The notes under the pieces were generated by a model. It was not told the DNA's origin. It saw only the letters and a program-made list of their open reading frames with translations, and searched no databases. Below, piece after piece: positions 1-6,456 of a DNA stretch of 7,893 nt. The DNA is from Bacteroidales bacterium (GTDB lineage Bacteria; Bacteroidota; Bacteroidia; Bacteroidales; VadinHA17). The translations under genes were made by a program, and so were the position numbers. Each line of letters opens with the position of its first letter. Positions within the stretch are counted from its first letter, which is position 1. The stretch spans positions 1 through 7,893 of the forward strand of contig JAAZAP010000141.1 in assembly GCA_012514255.1 (NCBI GenBank), given 5' to 3'.

Positions 1-932
1 GCGGGGTCTTGCACTATAGTGGGAGAACATGCGTCAATTATAACAGCATTCGGATTTATCCTTGCAACGTTTTTTCTTACCTCAAACAGATCATCCAAAT
101 CAGCGCTTTCAATTTTATTAACAATAACCACATCAGCAAGTCTGAGGGTTATCTCCCCGGGATAATACCGCTGTTCATGGCCTGCCCTCTGCGGATCAAC
201 AAGTGTAATCATCAGGTCTGGCTTAATGAATGGAAAATCATTATTTCCACCATCCCACAAAATGACATCACACCCCCTTGGATCACTTTCAGCCTGCCTG
301 AGGATAGCTTCATAGTCAATGCCTGAGTAAATTATTGTATCGCGGACAACATGCGGTTCATACTCCTCCATTTCCTCAATTGTACACTCATGCTTACTGA
401 GATCATCAATCGTCTCAAAACGCTGTACTGCCTGTTTCACCAGATTACCGTAAGGCATCGGATGCCTGATGGCAATTACCTTCAGGCCTCGCTTTTTTAG
501 TTCATCAACTATTCTGCGCGATGCTTCGCTCTTTCCTCCTCCTGTCCTGACTGCTCCGACAGCAATCACAGGTTTTGTACTCTTAACCATCGTCTCCTTC
601 CATCCCAGAAGCGAGAAGTTGGCTCCGGCAGCATTCACTATTGCGCTAAGCTCCATCACCTTCTGATAGGTTACATCACTGTACGAGAAAACACATTCGT
701 CAACCTTTAGCTCAGTGATAAGGCGAGGCAGATCACTCTCGGCATAAATAGGAATACCTTCGGGATAGAGCTTTCCTGCCAGACCTGCAGGATATTTCCT
801 GCCGTCAATATCTGGTATCTGGGCAGCGGTAAATGCGACAACATTGTAAAGTTCATTGTCGCGGAAATAGGTGTTGAAATTGTGAAAATCCCTGCCCGCG
901 GCACCAATAATGATAACATTTCTTTTTAACAT
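1..932 (-). CDS. Predicted P-loop GTPase, COG2403 type (often labelled cyclic 2,3-diphosphoglycerate synthetase); C-terminus off the window
   Basis: The first 310 codons are present; the family is usually about 450 residues, so roughly a third is missing to the left. The N-terminus opens with a Rossmann-like beta strand and glycine turn (VIIIGAAGRD, residues 6-15). A second domain begins near residue 120 with a P-loop, GAVRTGGGKS (126-135), followed by RHPMPYG (156-162), WDGGNNDFPF (226-235, probable Walker B region), DPQRAGHE (246-253) and VNKIESAD (271-278), which resembles the G4 base-recognition motif. These match my memory of COG2403 'predicted GTPase' proteins. The annotation as cyclic 2,3-diphosphoglycerate synthetase comes from similarity to a methanogen enzyme; that product is not expected in Bacteroidota, so I would not transfer the function. 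The ATG at 932 is supported by an AGGAGG four bases upstream. The gene is divergent from the AcpH-like gene and has no visible functional partner here. The family call is fairly sure; the substrate is unknown. Confidence 0.82.
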   Translation of the reverse strand, partial: MLKRNVIIIGAAGRDFHNFNTYFRDNELYNVVAFTAAQIPDIDGRKYPAGLAGKLYPEGIPIYAESDLPRLITELKVDECVFSYSDVTYQKVMELSAIVNAAGANFSLLGWKETMVKSTKPVIAVGAVRTGGGKSEASRRIVDELKKRGLKVIAIRHPMPYGNLVKQAVQRFETIDDLSKHECTIEEMEEYEPHVVRDTIIYSGIDYEAILRQAESDPRGCDVILWDGGNNDFPFIKPDLMITLVDPQRAGHEQRYYPGEITLRLADVVIVNKIESADLDDLFEVRKNVARINPNAVIIDACSPTIVQDP

Positions 933-936
933 AAAA

Positions 937-942
937 CCTCCT
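937..942 (-). promoter_or_regulatory. Strong Shine-Dalgarno for the COG2403-type gene
   Basis: Reading the minus strand, AGGAGG is followed by TTTT and then the ATG at 932. The 4-nt spacing is short but workable. It fixes the start of this gene and stands out because most other starts in the window have no such site. Confidence 0.75.
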
Positions 943-996
943 GGTTATTTATTGATTTTTTTTAAGAATATCTGCTTCAGTTAGTTTACTTATCCG

Positions 997-1005
997 GCAA
1001 ATTTA
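997..1005 (-). promoter_or_regulatory. Candidate Bacteroidota -7 promoter element for the COG2403-type gene
   Basis: The minus strand reads TAAATTTGC, an exact match to the TAnnTTTG -7 consensus of the Bacteroidota primary sigma factor. It lies in the AT-rich divergent gap and would give a leader of roughly 55-60 nt before the ATG at 932. The -33 TTG element is not convincing: about 20 nt upstream there is only a CTTCCG-like stretch. Assignment is by motif and position only. Confidence 0.45.
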
Positions 1006-1155
1006 TAATTTGTAACTGAAAACGGAAGTGATATTAGTCAGTTTAACTTAAACTTACTGAGGTTCATAATATTTTGATAATATGGAAGTTAATAAATCAG
1101 AGGGGGTTGTTGATTAATTCACTGCTTAATATTTTAAACGTCAACAGATTGGCTG

Positions 1156-1164
1156 CATCTTTGC
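1156..1164 (+). promoter_or_regulatory. Candidate -7 promoter element for the AcpH-like gene
   Basis: CATCTTTGC is one base off the Bacteroidota TAnnTTTG consensus. A transcript from it would start about 10 nt before the ATG at 1180, giving a very short leader. About 20 nt upstream the sequence is ATTTT, a weak -33 match. This is a weaker candidate than the minus-strand element in the same gap. Confidence 0.3.
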
Positions 1165-1179
1165 ACTAACTTTCGGCGG

Positions 1180-1791
1180 ATGAATGTCCTTGCACACATA
1201 TACCTCTCAGGCGACTCGGATAACATCATCATTGGCAATTACATAGGAGATTATGTAAAGGGCCGTGACTATCTGAAGTATCCCGAGGGAATACGCAAGG
1301 GCATCATCATTCACAGGCACATAGATGCCTTTACAGACAGGCACCCGGTTGTGCACCGCAGCAAGCTGCATTTCGTGGGGCGGTACAGAAAGTATGCCGG
1401 TGTGATAATTGACATACTCTATGACCATTACCTTACCAGGGAATGGGACCTCTTCTCCAGGAGACCTCTTGAGAGTGTAACCTACAACTTCTACAGGGCA
1501 ATGGTAAATAACTTTGAGATACTTCCGGAGACGGTGAGGGAGAAAATGCCCTTTTTCATTATTGACAACTGGCTGGAGACCTACCAGACAAGGAGGGGGA
1601 TACGGAGAGTGCTCAAGACGCTCAGCGGTATCACATCCCTCCCAAAGGAGACACGGTGGGCCATGAGAGTATGGAAGAAGCAGTATTATTCCATTGAGGA
1701 GGACTTCATGGAGTTTTTCCCGCAACTGATAAACTACGTGGAATCAGAGTTTGGCATTGAGCTTTCACCGGGCATACAGGTGCCTTTCTGA
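1180..1791 (+). CDS. acpH: Acyl carrier protein phosphodiesterase-like protein (DUF479/AcpH family, COG3124)
   Basis: This 203-residue protein has the length and conserved blocks of the AcpH/DUF479 family. In E. coli AcpH removes the 4'-phosphopantetheine arm from acyl carrier protein, using a metal-dependent HD-like fold. Visible family blocks are MNVLAHIYLS at the N-terminus (His6), GNYIGDYVKG (19-28, Asp24), GIIIHRHIDAFTDRHP (41-56, with His45, His47, Asp49, Asp53 and His55 as likely metal ligands) and IIDILYDHYL (76-85, with Asp78, Asp82 and His83). The start is the only in-frame ATG near the N-terminus and begins directly with the conserved MN-LAH motif. Ribosome-binding sequence is poor: GGCGG abuts the ATG. 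It is a single-gene unit, divergent from the GTPase gene and convergent with rodA. Family membership is clear; activity on ACP in this organism is inferred from the family. Confidence 0.88.
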   Translation: MNVLAHIYLSGDSDNIIIGNYIGDYVKGRDYLKYPEGIRKGIIIHRHIDAFTDRHPVVHRSKLHFVGRYRKYAGVIIDILYDHYLTREWDLFSRRPLESVTYNFYRAMVNNFEILPETVREKMPFFIIDNWLETYQTRRGIRRVLKTLSGITSLPKETRWAMRVWKKQYYSIEEDFMEFFPQLINYVESEFGIELSPGIQVPF

Positions 1792-1806
1792 GATATAGGT
1801 ATCTCA
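1789..1806. repeat. Perfect 7-bp inverted repeat between convergent acpH and rodA; weak terminator candidate
   Basis: TGAGATA, a 4-nt TAGG loop and TATCTCA form a perfect 7-bp hairpin that starts on the acpH stop codon and can form on both strands. Neither side is followed by a T-run and the stem is AT-rich, so it is not a classical intrinsic terminator. It is the only clear hairpin I see in the convergent gap, which extends to 1873. Confidence 0.3.
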
Positions 1807-1873
1807 ACCGGCGCCTTCTGCTTAAATCATAATCCATCCTGTAGCCCCTCACCCTGGCAATAGTGTATTCCTG

Positions 1874-3289
1874 TCAACCGAGGTACTCTGTCCTTCCTGC
1901 ATCAAGCCTCAGGAAAATGAAGAGAAGAATGGTGAAGCCCCACAATGAGCTGCCCCCGTAACTGAAAAACGGCAGGGGTATACCTATTACCGGCATTACC
2001 CCGATTGTCATGCCTATATTGACAAAGAAATGGACCAGGAATAGTCCGAAGACTCCGTACCCGTATGCCCTGACAAAGGTTGTCCGCTGCCGCTCCGCAA
2101 GTATAAGCAGTCTCAGCAGCAGCCACACAAACAACCCTATCACCACTGTTGAACCGATGAAGCCCCACTCTTCCCCCACGGTGCAGAATATGAAGTCAGT
2201 ACTCTGTTCCGGAACAAACTTGAACTTTGTCTGGGTCCCGTTCAGGTAACCCTTGCCGGCAAAACCGCCTGAACCGATTGAGATGAGCGACTGGTTCAGG
2301 TTATATCCCTCACCGAAGGGATCGGTTTCCATACCGAGCATAATATTGATCCTGGTCTGCTGATGAGGCTTGAGCACGTTATGGAAGGCATAGTCAACGG
2401 TAAAGAGATAAAGAAGCCCTCCTAGAAGGAAGATGTAGATAATAGCCTGGTTTTTCAGCTTCTGGCGGTAGATATACCATGCATAGACGATCCCTGCCAG
2501 GAATACTGCAATCACTATTATCAGGACCAGGTCAAGGTCAAGCAGATAATGACCAACAGAATAGGCCACAGCTCCGGCCAGGGCCATAACACCTGCAGCC
2601 CTGAACGTAAACCTTATACCTGAGGTGATCAGGAGAGCCATAGCTGCCACAATCAGCAGCCCGATCGCAACCGGCAGGTTGCCCAGTATCAGTGTCAGAA
2701 GAAAGAGTGTCACTGCCAGGATTGCGGTTACGAAAACCCAAATACTCATACCCTCGCGGTAAAGAACTATGAAAAAGGCAAAATAGGTTATTACCGAACC
2801 CATGTCGGGCTGCATGATTATAAGCAGCACGGGCGCTACAATAATAGATGTTGCCGCAATCATATCCCTGGCGCCAAGCAACTGGCGCCTGGAGTTCAGA
2901 AACGATGCCAGCGCCAGTCCGGTGGCAAACTTTGCAAACTCGGAGGGCTGGATGCTGAAAGCTCCTACGCCGAACCAGGCCTTCGCACCATTTATCTCCT
3001 TGCCTATGACCAGCACAAGCACCAGAAGAAAGATGAAAAAGCCGTAGATGAACCATGCGAAGAAAAACCAGAGTTTGTTGTCAGTAACCATTACCAAAAC
3101 AGCCAGTACAAGTGCCGCAATAATGAAAATCAACTGCTTGCCGTACCGTTGTGACAGGTCAAAGATGCTGGTGTGCTGTTCATTGTAGACAGCAGCATAG
3201 ATATTGAGCCACCCCATGACCATCATAACGAGCCAGAGGATTACAGTGGTCCAATCAAGCCTCACCAGTATGTTATTACTCTTCTCCAT
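1874..3289 (-). CDS. rodA: RodA, SEDS-family peptidoglycan glycosyltransferase of the elongasome
   Basis: RodA is the multi-pass membrane enzyme that polymerises lipid II into glycan strands during cell elongation, working as a pair with PBP2. SEDS hallmarks are visible: KAWFGVGAFSIQPSEFAKF (103-121), the MQPDMGS block (159-165), METDPFGEGYNLNQSLISIGSGG (320-342, whose Asp323 is probably the catalytic Asp of the large extracytoplasmic loop), KFVPEQSTDFIF (357-368), GEEWGFIG (372-379), and the C-terminal MPVIGIPLPFFSYGGSS (432-448). I count about 13-14 hydrophobic segments in 471 residues, against 10 in E. coli RodA (about 370 residues). The extra ~70 residues lie between the QPD block and residue 310. 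The ATG overlaps the end of mrdA by 14 nt with no good SD, so translation is probably coupled. It is the last gene of the operon. FtsW is the alternative, but the position directly after PBP2 supports RodA. Confidence 0.95.
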   Translation of the reverse strand: MEKSNNILVRLDWTTVILWLVMMVMGWLNIYAAVYNEQHTSIFDLSQRYGKQLIFIIAALVLAVLVMVTDNKLWFFFAWFIYGFFIFLLVLVLVIGKEINGAKAWFGVGAFSIQPSEFAKFATGLALASFLNSRRQLLGARDMIAATSIIVAPVLLIIMQPDMGSVITYFAFFIVLYREGMSIWVFVTAILAVTLFLLTLILGNLPVAIGLLIVAAMALLITSGIRFTFRAAGVMALAGAVAYSVGHYLLDLDLVLIIVIAVFLAGIVYAWYIYRQKLKNQAIIYIFLLGGLLYLFTVDYAFHNVLKPHQQTRINIMLGMETDPFGEGYNLNQSLISIGSGGFAGKGYLNGTQTKFKFVPEQSTDFIFCTVGEEWGFIGSTVVIGLFVWLLLRLLILAERQRTTFVRAYGYGVFGLFLVHFFVNIGMTIGVMPVIGIPLPFFSYGGSSLWGFTILLFIFLRLDAGRTEYLG

Positions 3290-5108
3290 CAGGTCTCAGC
3301 ACCATTTTCAGGACATGGTCCTCCAGGTATTTTCTCTTTATATTGCCGGTAAGGTATTTCTCAATCATCAGACTGGCTATGGGGGCGGCAAATGTTGAAC
3401 CGAAACCGGCGTTTTCCACATAGACAGCAATGGCTATCTGAGGATTGTCTTTCGGTGCAAAGGCAACAAAGATCGAGTGATCCTTGCCATGCGGGTTCTG
3501 TGCCGTCCCGGTCTTGCCGCATATTATTATGCTGTCAAGTCGTGCACCGCGGGCTGTAGAGCCCGCTCCCCCGTTGACTGCTCCCTCCATACCCTCTATC
3601 ACCGGTTCAAAGCTTTCCGGCGAGATACCTGTTATATATTTCTGTGTATAGAGAGGAGAGGGGGCTCCGTCATCTCCTATCTTCTTCACTACGTGAGGGA
3701 TATAGAATGACCCCCTATTGGCAATGACAGTAGCCATATTTGCCATCTGGAGGGGTGTTGCCCCTATCTCTCCCTGCCCTATGGCCAGCGATATCACCGT
3801 TAGTGCCTTCCATCTGTCCTTGCCATAATAACGGTCATAGTATGAACGTGCCGGGATAAAGCCGGAAAGCTCGTTTGGCAGATCTATCCCCAGCTTGTTG
3901 CCGAAGCCGAAAGCGACAAGGTACTCCCTCCACTTATCAAAGGCATCCTGAACAGAGTTGTACTCCGGATTCTCCAGGATGTTCCTGAAGGCATTGCAAA
4001 ACCATGCATTGCATGACTGAGCCACTGCTTCAGGCAGATTGAGAGGCGAACGGTGTGAGTGGCACCCAACCGTCAGTGAGCCGGCGTGGTACCCGTTACT
4101 GCAGCTGAAGAGAGAGGTGGGACGAATAACGTTCTCCTGCAGCCCGATCAGCCCGTTCATGATCTTGAAGGTTGAGCCGGGGGGATAAGAGGCCATCAGC
4201 GCCCTGTCAAAAAGCGGTTTGATAGTGTCAGCCTGCAATATCTGAAAATTCTCCGACCTTATCCTGCCCACCAGCAGTGACGGATCATAAGTCGGGGAAG
4301 AGACCAGGGTGAGTATCTCTCCGGTGGCTGGTTCAATAGCCACAATTGATCCGGTCTTGTTCTGCATCAGCCGCTCACCATACTCCTGCAGGGTGAGATC
4401 AATAGTTGACCACAGGTTGGTACCCGGCACGGCCACCGTATCATACCTCCCGTCAGCATAGGAGCCCTTGATGTTGTTATGCACATCAACCAGGAAGATG
4501 TTCACTCCTTTTGTTCCCCTGAGCTGCTGTTCATATGATTTCTCAATACCGCTGACCCCGATGTAGTCACCTGACCTGTAGTATCTGTCTTTCGCAAGCA
4601 GTTTATTGTCTACCTCTCCCACATAGCCCAGCAGATGTGCGGCTACCGGACGGGTGTATTTCCTCAGGGTCCTGGCCTGAACATAAAAGCCCGGGAAACG
4701 GTATAGCTCCTCCTGCAGAACGGCATATGTCTCTGAGGAGATCATCTTCATAAATACTGAAGGCGTTCTGCGTGAGTAAGAGACTGCAGTCTTCATCCTT
4801 GCCCTGAAATCTTCCATGGTGATACCAAGGATCTCATTGAATCTTAAGGTATCAAAGGTGCTTGTCTGAACAGGTATCACCAAAAGGTCATATGCTGCCT
4901 GATTGTAAACGATCAGCTCTCCGTGGCGGTCATAAACAAGACCTCGGGCAGGGTACTGGGTGACAGGCCTCAGTGCATTGTTGGCAGCGGAGACACGGTA
5001 TGTCTTATCCACAATCTGTATATAGAACAGTCGCGCTATCAGGATTACTGCCGCCAGTAACACCAGCGCCATAATAACGAATTTCCTGTTTGCATACCTG
5101 TCTTTCAT
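3276..5108 (-). CDS. mrdA: Penicillin-binding protein 2, elongasome transpeptidase
   Basis: This class B PBP of 610 residues forms peptide cross-links in new wall along the cell cylinder and is the partner of RodA. There is a short cytoplasmic start, one transmembrane anchor (about 10-30), then the dimerisation/pedestal region with RGLVYDRHGELI (55-66) and IGVSGIEKSYEQQLRG (183-198). The transpeptidase domain carries all three catalytic motifs: STFK with nucleophile Ser312 and Lys315, SCN at 365-367, and KTGTAQ beginning at Lys532. AIGQGEIGATPLQMA (442-456) is another typical PBP2 block. Cys336, His341, Cys349, His350, His352, Cys366 and Cys371 cluster between the first two motifs. The start lies 10 nt after the mreD stop with no clear SD, and the C-terminus overlaps rodA. 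PBP3/FtsI is excluded by the neighbouring mreBCD and rodA. This is a target of beta-lactams such as mecillinam in other bacteria. Confidence 0.95.
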   Translation of the reverse strand: MKDRYANRKFVIMALVLLAAVILIARLFYIQIVDKTYRVSAANNALRPVTQYPARGLVYDRHGELIVYNQAAYDLLVIPVQTSTFDTLRFNEILGITMEDFRARMKTAVSYSRRTPSVFMKMISSETYAVLQEELYRFPGFYVQARTLRKYTRPVAAHLLGYVGEVDNKLLAKDRYYRSGDYIGVSGIEKSYEQQLRGTKGVNIFLVDVHNNIKGSYADGRYDTVAVPGTNLWSTIDLTLQEYGERLMQNKTGSIVAIEPATGEILTLVSSPTYDPSLLVGRIRSENFQILQADTIKPLFDRALMASYPPGSTFKIMNGLIGLQENVIRPTSLFSCSNGYHAGSLTVGCHSHRSPLNLPEAVAQSCNAWFCNAFRNILENPEYNSVQDAFDKWREYLVAFGFGNKLGIDLPNELSGFIPARSYYDRYYGKDRWKALTVISLAIGQGEIGATPLQMANMATVIANRGSFYIPHVVKKIGDDGAPSPLYTQKYITGISPESFEPVIEGMEGAVNGGAGSTARGARLDSIIICGKTGTAQNPHGKDHSIFVAFAPKDNPQIAIAVYVENAGFGSTFAAPIASLMIEKYLTGNIKRKYLEDHVLKMVLRPDGEE

Positions 5109-5118
5109 GGGTGACTAC

Positions 5119-5622
5119 TCATCTGTGTGGCCTGAAGAAGTCAAATAGTACAATGAAGAACGTTGTCACTGCAGTGCTGAGCACAACCCTCAGCAATGTA
5201 TGCAAAAAGTTCTTCAGGCTGAAGATTTCTATAAAGAAGAGTGCGAGATGGTGCACCAGGACAAGGGTGACTGTATATACAAGGAACCATCTGAGACCAC
5301 TCCTGTGTGATGAGGGAGACATCTCTGTCTCTATCGTATCAGATGTCACGTTGACTGACAGTACCCAGGGGCGCACAAAACCGGCCATAACAGTGGCAAA
5401 TACATGAACACCCATGGTGCCGGAGAAAAGATCAACGACAAACCCGGTGAAAAAACTTAACAGGAGTAGTATCCATGAGGGCAGAGATACCGGCAGGATC
5501 AGTATGAACATCACATAGACAAAGGGGTTGACATATCCGCTGAACTCTATATTATTGAAGATGAGCAGCTGGAGAACAATCAGCAGGACGAAGGCGCCGG
5601 CATATCTGAGAAAACTGTTCAT
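5119..5622 (-). CDS. mreD: MreD, membrane component of the rod-shape complex
   Basis: The protein has 167 residues, normal for MreD, and is almost entirely hydrophobic, with about five to six membrane segments (near 8-24, 33-47, 49-66, 71-90, 111-134 and 141-162). The GFVVDLFSGTMGVHVF block (60-75) matches the conserved MreD signature. MreD family sequences diverge strongly, so position after mreC is important support. Its role is to hold MreC and the RodA/PBP2 synthase together in the inner membrane; the details are less well established than for its partners. The ATG overlaps the mreC stop (ATGA), and an exceptionally long SD inside the mreC 3' end decides the start. Confidence 0.9.
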   Translation of the reverse strand: MNSFLRYAGAFVLLIVLQLLIFNNIEFSGYVNPFVYVMFILILPVSLPSWILLLLSFFTGFVVDLFSGTMGVHVFATVMAGFVRPWVLSVNVTSDTIETEMSPSSHRSGLRWFLVYTVTLVLVHHLALFFIEIFSLKNFLHTLLRVVLSTAVTTFFIVLFDFFRPHR

Positions 5623-6443
5623 CGGATCACCTCCTCTTCAAGTACTTCTCTCTCCTTCCTGGTCAGGTTCCCTATCACATATACATTCGTAAGTCTTTTG
5701 AAATCTGCTGAAAGCAGAACCTCAACCGAGATGAAGTCGCCCCCCCGCTTCTGTTCACCGGTGAGGGTTCCTGCCATCAACCCTGCCGGGAAGATGGCAG
5801 AATAGCCGCTGGTGACTATTGTATCACCTTCATTGATCCTTACATGATGTGGTATTTCTGACAATCGTGCATACCGGTAATTGGTGCCGTTCCATGCCAG
5901 TGATCCGAAATAGTCATTGCGGGCTATACTGGCACTAAGTCTGAAATCGGTATTCAGAATTGACATCACTACCGAGTAATTACGTGATACGCCTATCACC
6001 ACTCCAACCACCCCTTCCGGGGAGGCCACTCCCATTCCGGTTGTGACGCTCTGTGCCGATCCCTTGTCAAGGGTAATGAAATTCTTCTGTTTATTGACAG
6101 AGTTGCTGACGACCCTTGCGTTCAGATATGTGTAGTTGACACCACTGACACTGTCCAGGACAGCGATAAATCCCGGCAGTGGAGCAAAAGCCATTCTGGC
6201 AAGCTCCCTCTTCAGCCTGATATTTTCTTCCACCAGCTCTTCATTCACCCTTCGCAGCCGGAAATAATAACTTCCCCTCTCAATGCGCTCTGCCACGAAA
6301 CCATTGACAGAACGAGCAACGCCATAGAGGACAGTCTGGTGGTAATTGTGAGATGTGGTGATCATAATGAGAGCCACTGCTTCCAGCACAAGGAACAAAA
6401 TCAGGGTTTTAAACCTTAGCAGGAAGTTCAGCAGGCTTCTCAT
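5619..6443 (-). CDS. mreC: MreC, periplasmic scaffold of the rod-shape complex
   Basis: The 274-residue protein has the standard MreC plan: a short basic N-terminus, one membrane anchor (about 13-30), a coiled coil (about 60-85, rich in Glu, Arg and Leu) for dimerisation, and two beta-barrel lobes. Conserved pieces include NFITLDKGSAQSVTTGMGV (121-139), GVVGVVIGVSRNYSVV (144-159), DTIVTSGYSAIFPAGLMAGTL (207-227) and VEVLLSADFKRLTNVYVI (240-257). MreC binds and activates PBP2 and connects it to MreB. The start lies 13 nt after the mreB stop, in A/T-rich sequence without an SD, as is common in Bacteroidota. The upstream ATG at 6447 is out of frame. The last codons (EEEVIR) double as the ribosome-binding site for mreD. 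Confidence 0.94.
   Translation of the reverse strand: MRSLLNFLLRFKTLILFLVLEAVALIMITTSHNYHQTVLYGVARSVNGFVAERIERGSYYFRLRRVNEELVEENIRLKRELARMAFAPLPGFIAVLDSVSGVNYTYLNARVVSNSVNKQKNFITLDKGSAQSVTTGMGVASPEGVVGVVIGVSRNYSVVMSILNTDFRLSASIARNDYFGSLAWNGTNYRYARLSEIPHHVRINEGDTIVTSGYSAIFPAGLMAGTLTGEQKRGGDFISVEVLLSADFKRLTNVYVIGNLTRKEREVLEEEVIR
5624..5635 (-). promoter_or_regulatory. Full-length Shine-Dalgarno for mreD inside the mreC 3' end
   Basis: The mRNA reads AGGAGGTGATCC, then G, then the mreD ATG. All 12 bases are complementary to the usual 16S rRNA 3' tail (GGATCACCTCCT). The GGAGG core sits 7 nt from the ATG, an optimal distance. The other starts in the operon are weak or SD-free, so this site may set MreD output independently of coupling to mreC. 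Confidence 0.8.
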
Positions 6444-6456
6444 TCATGCAATTTAT

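Noticed and set aside
707..919. 70-codon minus-strand frame overlapping the start of the GTPase gene
   Set aside because: The frame starting at 932 continues to the window edge, carries the P-loop and has an SD; this one is a shadow in a different frame.
1061..1150. AT-rich imperfect inverted repeats in the divergent gap (ATATT/AATAT and TGTTGA/TCAACA)
   Set aside because: Stems are only 5-6 bp, one has a long loop, and such matches are expected by chance in AT-rich sequence. I do not call an operator or small RNA.
1207..1725. 172-codon open frame on the minus strand opposite the acpH-like gene
   Set aside because: It is fully antisense to a gene with clear family motifs, has no recognisable domain and is explained by the codon bias of that gene.
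2538..3056. 172-codon open frame on the minus strand inside rodA in another frame
   Set aside because: It lies within the well-supported RodA frame; its Cys/Gly/Arg-rich composition is typical of an out-of-frame shadow.
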